The notes: generated by a model not told the origin, from the sequence alone. DNA of 64,000 nucleotides from Clostridiaceae bacterium (GCA_009911065.1 QXWR01000019.1:1-64000), one strand, 5' to 3'; shown: positions 32,425 through 41,886, counted from the stretch's first letter. Numbers and translations are program-made.

Positions 32425-34527
32425 TCACCGTTCCTTTTTCCCCAAATCCCCCGGCTTCATGCTCAGGCTGATTTTCCCTGTCTTGTCAATATCCAGTACT
32501 TTCACTGTAACCATGTCACCGATAGCAACAATATCTTCCACTTTCTCCACCCGTCTGTCTGACAGTCTGGAGATATGCACCATGCCGTCCTTTTTCGGCT
32601 TCAGCTCCACAAAAGCTCCAAAAGGCATAATTCGCACGACCTTGCCAGTCATAATCTGTCCCGGCTCTACATCTGCCACAATATTCCGAATAATCTCTTT
32701 GGCCTGATTAATCTTCTCTCTCTCTGTGCCGCAGATATCCACTCTTCCGTCTTCAGAAATATCAATCTTTACTCCTGTATCCTCAATGATCTTGTTGATC
32801 ACACTTCCCTGCTTGCCAACCACATCACCGATCTTTTGGGGATCAATGGTAATCTGGTCAATCTTGGGAGCATACTGGCCTACTTCTTTTCTCGGCTCTC
32901 CAATCACCGGAGCCATTACCTCATCCAGAATATACAACCGCGCCTCTCGGGTTCTGGCAATGGCCTCCTCAATAATCGGCCGTGTCAGACCATGAATCTT
33001 AATGTCCATCTGGATTGCGGTAATTCCCTTGTGGGTGCCTCCCACCTTAAAGTCCATGTCTCCAAAAAAGTCTTCCAGTCCCTGAATGTCTGTCAAAACC
33101 AGATAATCGTCATCCGTTTCTCCTGTCACCAAACCACAGGAGATTCCTGCCACCATGGACTTAATAGGCACGCCTGCAGCCATCAGAGACAATGTGGAGG
33201 CACAGATACTTGCCTGAGAAGTGGAACCGTTGGACTCCATGGTTTCAGAAACGGTGCGGATGGCATAAGGAAATTCTTCCTCCAAAGGAAGCACCGGAAC
33301 CAGCGCCCGCTCTGCCAAAGCACCATGGCCGATCTCCCGCCGTCCCGGTCCTCTGGAAGGCTTGGTCTCCCCTACGGAATAGGACGGGAAATTATAATGG
33401 TGCATATACCGCTTACATGTCTCGTTTTCATCCAGCCCATCCAACCGTTGGGCTTCAGACAATGGAGCCAGAGTACACACATTTAAAATCTGTGTCTGCC
33501 CTCTGGTAAACATTCCAGACCCGTGAACTCTCGGCAAAATGTCAATCTCTGCAGACAAAGGACGAATCTCTGTGATGGCACGGCCGTCGGGACGTTTGTG
33601 ATCTTTTAAGATCATCTTCCGAACCGTCTTTTTCTGATACTGGTAGATGGCCTCCCCAAGAATCGGAAGCCACTCTTCTTTCTCTGCCAGAGCCTCCTCC
33701 AGCTTTTGTGTAATCTGGCGAATGTTCTCTTCCCTGGTCTGCTTGTCATCCGTAAAGACTGCCTTCTCCATCTCCTCCGGAGTCACAATCTCCCGGATAG
33801 CGCCAAACAGTTCCTCTGGTACTGCACAGCTCTCATAAGAATGTTTCTCCTTGCCGCACTCTGCCACAATGGTGTCAATAAATTTTATAATTTCCTGATT
33901 AACCTCATGTGCCTTGAAAATAGCTTCAATCATCACCTGTTCCGGCACTTCCTTTGCACCAGCCTCAATCATAATCACCTTTTCTCTGGTGGAGGCCACC
34001 GTCAGGGCCATATCCGATACTATTTTCTGTTCATTGGTAGGATTTACAATAAATTCCCCTTGAATCATTCCAATCTGAGTGGTTGCACAAGGACCATCAA
34101 AAGGAATATCGGAAATGCAGGTGGCAATGGCAGAACCAAGCATTGCTGTGTACTCCGGACTGCAGTCTGGGTCCACAGACATTACCAGGTTGCTTAAAGT
34201 CACATCATTCCGGTAATCCTTCGGAAACAGAGGACGCATGGGACGGTCAATGACACGGGCCGTCAGCACTGCATTCTCTGAGGCTTTTCCCTCTCTCCGG
34301 TTAAATCCTCCCGGAATTTTTCCCACAGAATACAGCTTTTCCTCAAATTCCACACTTAAAGGGAAAAAATCAATTCCTTCTCTGGGTTTATCCGACGCAG
34401 TGGCTGTTGACAGGACCACTGTATCTCCATAGTGCATAAACGCCGCTCCATTGGCCTGTTTGGCCACTCTTCCAACATCCACAGTCAGGGTTCTCCCTGC
34501 CAGTTCCATACTAAAACTTTTGTACAT
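32425..34527 (-). CDS. pnp: Polynucleotide phosphorylase
   Basis: A 700-aa 3'-5' exoribonuclease of normal length. Two RNase PH-like domains separated by a helical domain, then KH (IGDVVGKQGSVINKI) and S1 (MPFGAFVELKPKKDGMVHIS). Degrades mRNA phosphorolytically in the cytoplasm. Start ATG 34527 (MYKSFSMELAG) has AAGGAG upstream; in-frame extension is not supported. It lies 263 bases after rpsO, with an imperfect hairpin in the leader (34625-34682), and its stop touches the M14 peptidase start. Confidence 0.97.
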   Translation of the reverse strand: MYKSFSMELAGRTLTVDVGRVAKQANGAAFMHYGDTVVLSTATASDKPREGIDFFPLSVEFEEKLYSVGKIPGGFNRREGKASENAVLTARVIDRPMRPLFPKDYRNDVTLSNLVMSVDPDCSPEYTAMLGSAIATCISDIPFDGPCATTQIGMIQGEFIVNPTNEQKIVSDMALTVASTREKVIMIEAGAKEVPEQVMIEAIFKAHEVNQEIIKFIDTIVAECGKEKHSYESCAVPEELFGAIREIVTPEEMEKAVFTDDKQTREENIRQITQKLEEALAEKEEWLPILGEAIYQYQKKTVRKMILKDHKRPDGRAITEIRPLSAEIDILPRVHGSGMFTRGQTQILNVCTLAPLSEAQRLDGLDENETCKRYMHHYNFPSYSVGETKPSRGPGRREIGHGALAERALVPVLPLEEEFPYAIRTVSETMESNGSTSQASICASTLSLMAAGVPIKSMVAGISCGLVTGETDDDYLVLTDIQGLEDFFGDMDFKVGGTHKGITAIQMDIKIHGLTRPIIEEAIARTREARLYILDEVMAPVIGEPRKEVGQYAPKIDQITIDPQKIGDVVGKQGSVINKIIEDTGVKIDISEDGRVDICGTEREKINQAKEIIRNIVADVEPGQIMTGKVVRIMPFGAFVELKPKKDGMVHISRLSDRRVEKVEDIVAIGDMVTVKVLDIDKTGKISLSMKPGDLGKKER

Positions 34528-34624
34528 GATTTTGTCTCCTTTTCTACAATTCTTCAATAATCCATTAACAATCATGTGAAACTCGTAACCCAAAAGGCCA
34601 TATTTCACCAGAAGACTCCGAAAC

Positions 34625-34682
34625 TACTGCTCTGCATGGAAAGCCTGTCCGGAAAATATCTCCGCCTTCCATGTACAGCAGT
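34625..34682 (-). promoter_or_regulatory. Hairpin in the pnp leader
   Basis: ACTGCT pairs with AGCAGT and CATGGAA with TTCCATG around a 22-base loop, with a small internal bulge. In many bacteria the pnp leader folds into a double-stranded RNase III target used for autocontrol; this hairpin is in the right place. Function inferred. Confidence 0.5.
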
Positions 34683-34751
34683 CGTCTCGGTCAAATCTTC
34701 TGAAAAATATCATCTTTATTATTTTATGACAATTTCTTAAGTCCTAAACAA

Positions 34752-34774
34752 CGATAGGGTGGAGAAAGCTCTCC
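34752..34774 (-). terminator. Hairpin after rpsO
   Basis: GGGTGGAGA pairs with TCTCCACCC around AAGC, 17 bases past the rpsO stop. The tail lacks a good T-run, so it is probably a partial terminator or rpsO 3' end stabiliser, allowing read-through to pnp. Confidence 0.6.
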
Positions 34775-34790
34775 ACCCCTCGCTCCATTA

Positions 34791-35057
34791 TTACTTTCTG
34801 ATCCCCAGCTTCTCAATCAAAGCACGATATCCGTCCAGATCAGTCTTCTTCAGATAATCAAGCAGACCACGTCTCTGGCCTACCATCTTTAAAAGTCCTC
34901 TTCTGGAATGATGGTCTTTCTTATTCTCCTGCAAATGCTCGGTCAGCTCTGCAATTCTGGCTGTCAGGATTGCAATCTGCACCTCTGGAGAACCGGTATC
35001 CCCTGGTTTTCTGCCATACTTTTCAATAATTGCTGCTTTCTTTTCTTTTGAAATCAT
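34791..35057 (-). CDS. rpsO: 30S ribosomal protein S15
   Basis: An 88-aa primary 16S rRNA-binding protein, full length. Typical motifs: [37 protein letters not shown] and LDYLKKTD. Start ATG 35057 follows AGGAGG. First gene of the rpsO-pnp unit, driven by the promoter at 35150-35178, with a structured leader between. Confidence 0.98.
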   Translation of the reverse strand: MISKEKKAAIIEKYGRKPGDTGSPEVQIAILTARIAELTEHLQENKKDHHSRRGLLKMVGQRRGLLDYLKKTDLDGYRALIEKLGIRK

Positions 35058-35083
35058 CAGATTTCCTCCTTAAATTATGCTTA

Positions 35084-35140
35084 CCGATAACCAAGCTCCT
35101 GGTTGGAGTGTCCAAAGAACCGAGCCTCGGCGCTTCTTTA
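35084..35140 (-). promoter_or_regulatory. Structured rpsO leader, possible S15 autoregulatory RNA
   Basis: Starting just after the predicted transcription start, the minus strand shows hairpin 1 (AAAGAA..CCGAG-g-CTCGG..TTCTTT) then hairpin 2 (AACCA..TTGGTT). S15 represses its own mRNA through leader structures in many phyla, so a link is plausible. Inference from position and folding only. Confidence 0.5.
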
Positions 35141-35149
35141 TACGGACTT

Positions 35150-35178
35150 ATCTTACCATAACCTTATCTGGCTGTCAA
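35150..35178 (-). promoter_or_regulatory. Promoter of rpsO
   Basis: Minus strand: consensus TTGACA (35173-35178), 17-base spacer, TAAGAT (35150-35155). Confidence 0.75.
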
Positions 35179-35273
35179 TCCGTTTTCTTTTTCCCTTTTC
35201 TCTTTATCCCACATTACGATTTACAGGAATTATCTTACCATCCAGCTATGCCGCTTTTAAAATTATGAAAAGT

Positions 35274-35305
35274 GGGAATCTTACCGCCATTGAGATAAGA
35301 TTCCC
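35274..35305 (-). terminator. Hairpin after the LytTR gene
   Basis: GGGAATCTTA and TAAGATTCCC pair perfectly around a 12-base loop, 45 bases past the LytTR stop; the minus-strand tail is ACTTTTCATAATTTT. Confidence 0.65.
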
Positions 35306-35349
35306 ATAAGACTTGAATGGCTGGCAGACGGAACTCTGCCGAAGGTTGT

Positions 35350-35790
35350 TTACGCCCCCAAATTATCACAATTTCCACACATATGCAACCCGTCTTGCGC
35401 AAAATCCGTCTGCTTTTGCAATTTTTCCCGCTTATCTTGCATTCTTTGTCTTCTGTGGCAATAGTCCTCCACAATCTCTCTCACTTTTTTCCATCGGTTT
35501 TCAGTGACCGGAAGACAGGTGCCGTCTTTTAAGACAGCGCCCCGTATGCTGACAGCTTCCAGAAAATCCAAGTGTATCAGGTATGCATTGTGGGTTCGGA
35601 CTAGGGGCAGGTTCCCCAGTTTTTCCTCTGCCTCCTTAAGGCTTCCGCTGATACGATAAACTTTTCGTCTTGTGTGAACAAAGGTCTTTCTCTGTTCTGT
35701 ATGAACATAACAAATATCTTTTCCTTTTAAGATAATCCTCTCTCCTTTGAAAATCCACACATAGTTTCTTTCTTCTTTCTGCTGCCGCAT
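35350..35790 (-). CDS. LytTR DNA-binding domain protein
   Basis: A 146-aa protein made almost only of a LytTR domain (about 10-112): GKDICYVHTEQRKTFVHT, then PLVRTHNAYLIHLDFLEAV, the usual DNA-contact strand. The C-terminal tail is basic and ends with two cysteines (MCGNCDN). There is no receiver domain and no kinase adjacent, so it acts without a visible phosphorelay or as an accessory regulator. Target unknown. Confidence 0.85.
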   Translation of the reverse strand: MRQQKEERNYVWIFKGERIILKGKDICYVHTEQRKTFVHTRRKVYRISGSLKEAEEKLGNLPLVRTHNAYLIHLDFLEAVSIRGAVLKDGTCLPVTENRWKKVREIVEDYCHRRQRMQDKREKLQKQTDFAQDGLHMCGNCDNLGA

Positions 35791-35889
35791 GTTCTTACCA
35801 ATCCTTGCATATTATTATGTCCGCCTCCAAATTCTGTGCTGACACATAATAAAAAACGTGGCAAAAAAGAAACTATGACCAGGAGGATT

Positions 35890-36351
35890 TTAAAAAAGTT
35901 CCATATGCATCAGAAAAGCCACTAAAATCCCCAAAACTGCTCCGGCGAACACCTGGAGAGGGGTGTGTCCCACAAATTCCTTCAGCCGTTTCTGAAACTG
36001 TTCATTGTCCAAATGAAACAGATCTTGTTCCATAATCAAATTCAGCAGCTTGGCCTGTTTTCCAGTCTCCTGGCGGACACCGATAGCATCGTACATCACT
36101 ACGGACGCCAGAATAAAGGAAATGGCAAATTCAAAAGATTCCACCCCATACCGGATGGCGGCGCCAGCAGTCAAAGCACACACCGTAGCAGAGTGGGAAC
36201 TGGGCATTCCTCCAGATCCCACCAGCCGCTCAGGAGAAAAATTTCGGTTAAGCAAAAAATCAATCAATGTCTTCAGCACCTGGGCCACCGTCCAGCCAGC
36301 CACTGCGCTGATCAATACTTCATTGCCAAAGATCCGTTCCCAAAATGACAT
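35890..36351 (-). CDS. Divergent PAP2 family membrane protein (DUF212)
   Basis: A 153-aa membrane protein with four or five hydrophobic segments. GSGGMPSSHSATVCAL (about 45-60) is the PAP2-like phosphatase signature SxxxSHS, followed by YDAIGVRQETGKQ. A second PAP2 His near GHTPLQVFAGAVLG completes the set. Probable lipid-phosphate or related phosphatase; substrate unknown. It is 19 bases downstream of glgA on the same strand, likely co-transcribed. Confidence 0.88.
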   Translation of the reverse strand: MSFWERIFGNEVLISAVAGWTVAQVLKTLIDFLLNRNFSPERLVGSGGMPSSHSATVCALTAGAAIRYGVESFEFAISFILASVVMYDAIGVRQETGKQAKLLNLIMEQDLFHLDNEQFQKRLKEFVGHTPLQVFAGAVLGILVAFLMHMELF

Positions 36352-36370
36352 CGGTCTTTTCCCCTGCCTT

Positions 36371-37816
36371 TTAATATCCGATCAGCCAGTCATACAGCTC
36401 CTGATATTTCATCGCAGAAGTCTGCCAGGAGAAATCCTGTGCCATCGCCCGGTCAATGATCTTGTTCCATTCCCGCTTTCTCTCATAATACACAAATTTG
36501 GCATACCGGACCGAATCTAACATCTCGTGGGCATTGTAATTGGCAAAGGAGAAGCCTGTGCCTGTACCCTCGTACTCATTGTAGGGCTGAACCGTGTCTT
36601 TCAGACCTCCGGTCTCCCGCACAATCGGCACCGTGCCGTAGCGAAGAGCCATAAGCTGGCTTAATCCGCAGGGTTCAAAGAGAGACGGCATCAAAAAGGC
36701 ATCGCAGCCTGCATAAATCTTATGAGACAGCTCCTCAGAATAATAGATCTGAGCCGAAACCCGGTCATGGTACTTCCAGTCATAATGGCGGAACATATTT
36801 TCATACCGCTCATCGCCGGTTCCCAGCACAATCAGCTGCATATCCTCGGAACAAAGCTCGTCCATGACTCCCTGAATCAAATCCAGCCCCTTCTGGTCCG
36901 TAAGCCGGGACACAATTCCCACCAAAAACTTCTTGTCATCGGCGGGAAGTCCCACATGCTCCTGGAGATTTCTCTTATTTTTTGCCTTCTCTTTGCGGAA
37001 ATTCTTGCTGTTATAGGGCTGAGCAATAAACTTGTCTGTGGCTGGGTTAAAGTCATCGTAATCGATTCCGTTGACAATTCCCCGAAGACTCCCGGCTCTG
37101 GCCCGCATAAGCCCGTCCAGTCCCTCGCCGTAAAAGGGCATCTTAATCTCCTCTGCATAGGTCTGGCTCACAGTGGTAATGGCGTCGGCAAATACAATAC
37201 CACCTTTTAACATATTTCCATCTTTATAAGCTTCTAACTTATCCGGCGCAAAATAGTAGTCCGGCAATCCGGAGAACCTTTGGATGGTCTTGACATCCCA
37301 CACACCCTGGAACTTTAAGTTATGGATGGTGATGACAGACTTCATATTCCGGAAAAACTCTCCTCCCCGGAACCGGTCTTTTAAGTATACAGGAATCAGT
37401 CCGGTCTGCCAGTCATGACAATGGACCACATCCGGCTGGAAGCCAATCACAGGCAAGGAAGAAAGGGCTGCCTGACAGAAGAAGGAAAACTTCTCCAGAT
37501 CGTAAAACCAGTCGCCGTAAGGTTTGTCGCCGCTGAAATATGCCTCATTGTCAATAAAATAAAAAGTAATTCCATCCAGCACATACTGCAAAATTCCCAC
37601 ATAACGGCTCTGACCCAGATAATCCATATAAAAATGGTTAATATAAGTCATCTCATAGCGCCACTTTTCCTTCATGCACATGTACTTGGGAACCATGACT
37701 CTCACGTCAAAGTACTCTTTATCAAAACACTTGGGCAGGGAGCCTACTACATCTGCCAGCCCCCCTGTCTTAATAAACGGCACCGCCTCCGAAGCAACGA
37801 ATAAAACTTTCTTCAT
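36371..37816 (-). CDS. glgA: Glycogen synthase (ADP-glucose)
   Basis: A 481-aa GT5 glycosyltransferase extending alpha-1,4-glucan from ADP-glucose. N-terminal KTGGLADVVGSLP binds the sugar nucleotide; YNSKNF region mid-chain; C-terminal FLMPSLFEPCGLSQLMALRYG and RETGGLKDTV are the donor site. Normal length. Other glg genes are not in the window. AGGAGG lies just upstream of ATG 37816. Confidence 0.96.
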   Translation of the reverse strand: MKKVLFVASEAVPFIKTGGLADVVGSLPKCFDKEYFDVRVMVPKYMCMKEKWRYEMTYINHFYMDYLGQSRYVGILQYVLDGITFYFIDNEAYFSGDKPYGDWFYDLEKFSFFCQAALSSLPVIGFQPDVVHCHDWQTGLIPVYLKDRFRGGEFFRNMKSVITIHNLKFQGVWDVKTIQRFSGLPDYYFAPDKLEAYKDGNMLKGGIVFADAITTVSQTYAEEIKMPFYGEGLDGLMRARAGSLRGIVNGIDYDDFNPATDKFIAQPYNSKNFRKEKAKNKRNLQEHVGLPADDKKFLVGIVSRLTDQKGLDLIQGVMDELCSEDMQLIVLGTGDERYENMFRHYDWKYHDRVSAQIYYSEELSHKIYAGCDAFLMPSLFEPCGLSQLMALRYGTVPIVRETGGLKDTVQPYNEYEGTGTGFSFANYNAHEMLDSVRYAKFVYYERKREWNKIIDRAMAQDFSWQTSAMKYQELYDWLIGY

Positions 37817-37938
37817 CGAAATAACCTCCTAATTTTTTGTCCGCCCCCAAAGCAGACCATTCTTAACTAGTAGTATACAATATTTAAGTCAATTTAGGAA
37901 GTAGTTCTTTCCATTTCTTTTCAAATTTCTTTCATTGA

Positions 37939-38736
37939 TTACATCCGCTTATAATCCAACCGTATTTTATCTGAAATCAGGGCAATAAACTCTGAGTTGG
38001 TTGGTTTTCCCTTTCCGTTGCTGATGGTATAACCAAACAGTTCGTGAATCGTGTCCAGCCTTCCTCTGGTCCAGGCCACTTCAATGGCATGGCGGATTGC
38101 CCGCTCCACCCGGCTGGAAGTGGTGTTGTGACGTTTGGCGATGGCTGGATACAAGACCTTTGTCACAGAAATCATAATCTCCTCCTCTTCCACAGAAATG
38201 GCAATGGCATCTCTTAAATACTGGTATCCTTTAATATGAGCTGGGATTCCGATTTCATGAAGAAGCCGGGTTACATCATTTTCCAGATTCTGGCGGATGT
38301 ATTCGCTTCGGCCCATAAAAGGAATCACCTTGCCGTTTTCCGGATGGGCTGCCTTTTCGCTTCCAAGACATACCCGGCGGATTTTATCCAGAATCAGTTC
38401 TTTCTGGAACGGCTTCATAATAAAATAGTTGGCTCCAAGGCGGAACGCATCCCGCGTTACCTGATCGCTTCCTGCTGCAGTCACCATAATAAAGGATGGC
38501 ATTTTCCGTCCTGTCCGCTCCTTCCTGATCTTTTCCATCACGCTGATTCCATCCAATCTGGGCATAATAACATCCATCAGCACCAGATCTGGTTCGGTTT
38601 TTACAATCATATCATAAGCATCCACTCCGTTGTCCGCCTTTCCCACTACCCGGAAACCATTCTGTTCCAGCATGTCATTTAAGTAATTCAGCATTTGTGG
38701 GTTATCTTCCGCGATTGCAACATGAAACTCCGACAT
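37939..38736 (-). CDS. spo0A: Sporulation master regulator Spo0A
   Basis: A 265-aa response regulator. Receiver with E10-D11 and D55 ([13 protein letters not shown]), K in FIMKPF. The C-terminal Spo0A DNA-binding domain (about 150-265) has [39 protein letters not shown] and the closing [19 protein letters not shown]. Start ATG 38736 after GGAGGG. Promoter and 0A box lie upstream. The usual neighbour spoIVB is not next to it here. Presence strongly implies an endospore-forming lineage. Confidence 0.98.
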   Translation of the reverse strand: MSEFHVAIAEDNPQMLNYLNDMLEQNGFRVVGKADNGVDAYDMIVKTEPDLVLMDVIMPRLDGISVMEKIRKERTGRKMPSFIMVTAAGSDQVTRDAFRLGANYFIMKPFQKELILDKIRRVCLGSEKAAHPENGKVIPFMGRSEYIRQNLENDVTRLLHEIGIPAHIKGYQYLRDAIAISVEEEEIMISVTKVLYPAIAKRHNTTSSRVERAIRHAIEVAWTRGRLDTIHELFGYTISNGKGKPTNSEFIALISDKIRLDYKRM

Positions 38737-38772
38737 TCTTCTTTCCCTCCTGTTTCTCTTGTTGTAAATTGT

Positions 38773-38802
38773 ATTATAGACGCAACCTTTGTCTGTGTGC
38801 AA
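38773..38802 (-). promoter_or_regulatory. Promoter of spo0A
   Basis: Minus strand: TTGCAC (38797-38802), 18-base spacer, TATAAT (38773-38778). Confidence 0.65.
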
Positions 38803-38820
38803 TTAGATTTGGTCGCCAAG

Positions 38821-38828
38821 TTTCGACA
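38821..38828 (-). promoter_or_regulatory. 0A box upstream of spo0A
   Basis: TGTCGAAA on the minus strand equals the Spo0A box consensus TGTCGAA, 18 bases upstream of the -35. Consistent with autoregulation by Spo0A-P. Confidence 0.65.
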
Positions 38829-38981
38829 CCCTTTAAAACGAAATGCAAAAAAGATTGTGACTTTATTTTCGAAGATACATGGATTTTGAGTATTGTCAAC
38901 TTCTTTATTGTAACTGCCTGGAATCTATGGTAAAATACCCCCTACTACTCTAAAATCATCAAAAGAAAGGACTGTAAAATC

Positions 38982-40517
38982 TTGGGAATCCAAAAAAAAC
39001 TAGCTGAAAAATGGCAGGAATCCATTCAGGCTGTACTGCCGGTTCTGTGCATTGTCTTAATCTTGTGTTTCTCAGTGGCTCCTGTCTCCCCCAGCATCCT
39101 GCTGTGTTTTCTCATGGGAGCCATACTGATTTTGGCAGGCATGATGTTCTTTACTTTAGGAGCCGAAATTTCCATGACTCCCATGGGAGAACGGGTAGGG
39201 TCCAGTTTGACAAAAAGCAGGAATCTGACTGTGATTGTCCTCCTTTCCTTTTTGCTGGGGTTCATCATTACCATCTCAGAACCAGATCTTCAGGTATTAG
39301 CCGGACAGGTGCCTGCCGTACCAGGTGTGCTTCTGATTCTTTCGGTTGCTGCTGGTGTGGGCGCCTTTTTGGTGATTGCTCTTTTGCGTATGCTTTTTTC
39401 CGTGCCGCTTCCCCCGCTGCTGATGGGATTTTATCTGATTGTCTTTATCCTGTCCGCCTTTGTCCCAAAAGATTTTTTAAGCATAGCTTTTGATTCCGGA
39501 GGCGTAACCACAGGACCTATGACCGTTCCATTTATCATGTCTTTGGGTGTGGGCGTCTCTGCCATTCGAAGCGACCGCCATGCGGCGGATGACAGTTTTG
39601 GTCTGGTTGCCTTATGTTCCATTGGTCCCATTCTTGCCGTGATGATTTTGGGCATGATCTTTCATCCAAAAGATGAAATACAGGTGGCGGAAATTTTGTT
39701 GGAGGTGGAAGATTCCACACAGCTTATAAGGCTTTTTTCCACCAAGATTCCTTCTTATTTAAAAGAGATTTTCTTTTCTCTAATGCCGGTATTTTTGTTT
39801 TTTATGGGATTTCAGATCGTTTCTTTGCGTCTTCCCAAAAGAAAGCTGGTAAAAATATTGATTGGTCTTGCCTATACCTATGTGGGTCTGGTATTATTTT
39901 TAACAGGCGCCAACGTTGGATTTATGCCGGCTGGCAACTATCTGGGACAGGTTTTGGCACAGCAGAATCATCCGGAAATTTTGATTCCCATTGCCGCTTT
40001 CATTGGTTACTTTATTGTTCGGGCTGAGCCTGCAGTGTATGTGCTAAATAAACAGGTGGAGGAGATCACGGACGGAGCCATCTCAGCCAAAGCCATGGGA
40101 TGTGGCCTTTCCGTGGGAGTGGCCTTTTCTCTTGGTCTTGCCATGGTCCGGGTACTCACAGGCATCTCGGTTTTGTGGTTCCTGATTCCTGGCTACGGAG
40201 TTGCTCTTATGATCTCGTTTTTTGTGCCGCGGATTTATACGGCCATTGCCTTTGACTCTGGCGGTGTGGCATCCGGCCCTATGACTGCTGCATTTCTCCT
40301 GCCTTTGGCCCAGGGCGCCTGCCGTTTCCTCGGCGGCTCGGTTGCAACGGATGCCTTTGGCGTAGTAGCCATGGTAGCCATGACGCCCCTCATTACCATA
40401 CAGGTTATGGGCCTTTATTCCCGGCTCACTGAAAACCGCAGAAAACAGTCTGTGGACAACCAGACGCCTGCTATGGCTTTTCACATGTTGGAAGATGACG
40501 CGATCATTGAGCTTTAG
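38982..40517 (+). CDS. DUF1538 membrane protein
   Basis: A 511-aa membrane protein with about 12-14 hydrophobic helices arranged as two DUF1538 repeats. Each repeat carries the signature AFDSGGVTTGPMTVPF / AFDSGGVASGPMTAAF, which is an internal duplication, and TLGAEISMTPMGE-like loops. The fold suggests a channel or ion-coupled transporter of unknown substrate. The start is TTG 38982 with AAAGGA about 10 bases upstream. It ends 18 bases before a double PII-like gene, suggesting PII-type gating of transport. Confidence 0.85.
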   Translation: MGIQKKLAEKWQESIQAVLPVLCIVLILCFSVAPVSPSILLCFLMGAILILAGMMFFTLGAEISMTPMGERVGSSLTKSRNLTVIVLLSFLLGFIITISEPDLQVLAGQVPAVPGVLLILSVAAGVGAFLVIALLRMLFSVPLPPLLMGFYLIVFILSAFVPKDFLSIAFDSGGVTTGPMTVPFIMSLGVGVSAIRSDRHAADDSFGLVALCSIGPILAVMILGMIFHPKDEIQVAEILLEVEDSTQLIRLFSTKIPSYLKEIFFSLMPVFLFFMGFQIVSLRLPKRKLVKILIGLAYTYVGLVLFLTGANVGFMPAGNYLGQVLAQQNHPEILIPIAAFIGYFIVRAEPAVYVLNKQVEEITDGAISAKAMGCGLSVGVAFSLGLAMVRVLTGISVLWFLIPGYGVALMISFFVPRIYTAIAFDSGGVASGPMTAAFLLPLAQGACRFLGGSVATDAFGVVAMVAMTPLITIQVMGLYSRLTENRRKQSVDNQTPAMAFHMLEDDAIIEL

Positions 40518-40535
40518 ACGAATTGAGAGGTTATT

Positions 40536-41216
40536 ATGAACATATTATATATGATGGCAACCATCTGTGACCGCAATCAGGTCCAGAGATTTCTAGCCTT
40601 TTACAGAGAATTTGGAATAACCGTGACGCTCATTACTTACGGAAGTGGAACAACTGCCTCGGAAATTTTGGATTCTTTCGGTCTGGAGGCCGCCCAAAAA
40701 GCAGTGTTGTTTCTTTTTGTGACGGATACAGAGTGGAAAAAAATAAAGAGCGCTCTGGAAAAACAGATGAAGATTGATATTCCAGGCAGTGGTATTGCTT
40801 TTACTGTCCCAGTAAGCAGCATAGGGGGTAAAAAGCAGCTAAGGTTTCTTACAGAAGGACGGGAATTTGAAAAAGGGGAGGAAAGCGCCTTGAAAAACAC
40901 AAAATATGAACTGGTGGTTGTGATCGCCAATCAGGGTTATACGGATATGATTATGGATGCAGCGAGAAAAGCCCATGCTGCCGGCGGTACCGTAATTCAT
41001 GCGAAGGGAACTGGAATGGAACAGGCCAAGCGATTCCTTGGCGTGTCCATTGCTGCTGAAAAAGAGATGATTTTTATGGTGGTTCGCCGGGAGGGAAAGA
41101 ATGCCATTATGCGGGCCATTATGGACACTGCAGGTACGGACAGTAAGGCTGGTACTGTCTTGTTTTCCCTTCCTGTCACGGAGACGGCTGGGATGCGTTT
41201 GAGTGAGGGGGGATGA
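40536..41216 (+). CDS. Double PII-like signalling protein
   Basis: A 226-aa protein. The second half (about 122-226) is a PII fold: YELVVVIANQGYTDMIMDAARKA, GGTVIHAKGTG (T-loop base), EKEMIFMVVRR and IMRAIMDTAG. The first half shows a diverged copy of the same fold. Co-transcribed with the DUF1538 membrane protein. By analogy with AmtB-GlnK it may bind a nucleotide or small ligand and open or close the partner. The uridylylation Tyr of GlnB is not evident. Confidence 0.8.
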   Translation: MNILYMMATICDRNQVQRFLAFYREFGITVTLITYGSGTTASEILDSFGLEAAQKAVLFLFVTDTEWKKIKSALEKQMKIDIPGSGIAFTVPVSSIGGKKQLRFLTEGREFEKGEESALKNTKYELVVVIANQGYTDMIMDAARKAHAAGGTVIHAKGTGMEQAKRFLGVSIAAEKEMIFMVVRREGKNAIMRAIMDTAGTDSKAGTVLFSLPVTETAGMRLSEGG

Positions 41217-41315
41217 GGGGAAAACGGGGGAGGAAGGCCGCTTGAGAGTGAAGGGGAATGTTTTTTTCTAAGATTGTTTTTTGAATCTTAACAATCACAA
41301 AGGAGGCATATCTTT

Positions 41316-41870
41316 ATGTCCATCTTCGAACTTTTTATTATTGCAGTCGGCTTGTCTATGGATGCTTTTGCTGTATCGGTCTGCAAGGGGTTATCGATGC
41401 AGAAAATGCGCCTGAAATATGCTTTGATTGTGGGGATTTATTTTGGAGGATTTCAGGCGGGGATGCCTGCTCTTGGCTATTTGTTGGGTACCCGTTTTCA
41501 GGATTCGATTGCTGCTTATGACCACTGGATTGCTTTTATCCTTTTGGGAATTATTGGTATTAATATGATTCGGGAAGCTTTAAATCAGGAGGAGGAATCT
41601 TGCGATGCCTCCATTGCTATGAAAGATATGGTGGTTCTGGCGGTGGCTACCAGCATTGATGCTCTGGCGGTGGGCGTTACTTTTGCCTTTTTAAAAGTGG
41701 AGATTCTGCCTGCTGTCTCTTTAATTGGCATTACTACCTTTTTTCTTTCTGTAGTGGGTGTCAAGATCGGCACGGTATTTGGATGCCGGTATAAATCGAG
41801 GGCTGAGCTGGCTGGCGGCTGCATCTTGGTTTTGATGGGTGCAAAAATTTTGATGGAGCATCTGTTTTAG
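41316..41870 (+). CDS. mntP: Manganese efflux pump MntP
   Basis: A 184-aa protein with six membrane helices in two DUF204 repeats: [16 protein letters not shown] and [17 protein letters not shown], each with the conserved Asp needed for Mn2+ transport. Full length. AAAGGAGG precedes ATG 41316. The 99-base upstream spacer is too short for the yybP-ykoY manganese riboswitch that often controls mntP, and none is recognisable. Confidence 0.93.
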   Translation: MSIFELFIIAVGLSMDAFAVSVCKGLSMQKMRLKYALIVGIYFGGFQAGMPALGYLLGTRFQDSIAAYDHWIAFILLGIIGINMIREALNQEEESCDASIAMKDMVVLAVATSIDALAVGVTFAFLKVEILPAVSLIGITTFFLSVVGVKIGTVFGCRYKSRAELAGGCILVLMGAKILMEHLF

Positions 41871-41886
41871 TTTTCCATTCCTCTGC

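Noticed and set aside
41217-41315. Manganese (yybP-ykoY) riboswitch before mntP
   Set aside because: The spacer is only 99 bases and the conserved loops of that riboswitch are not visible.
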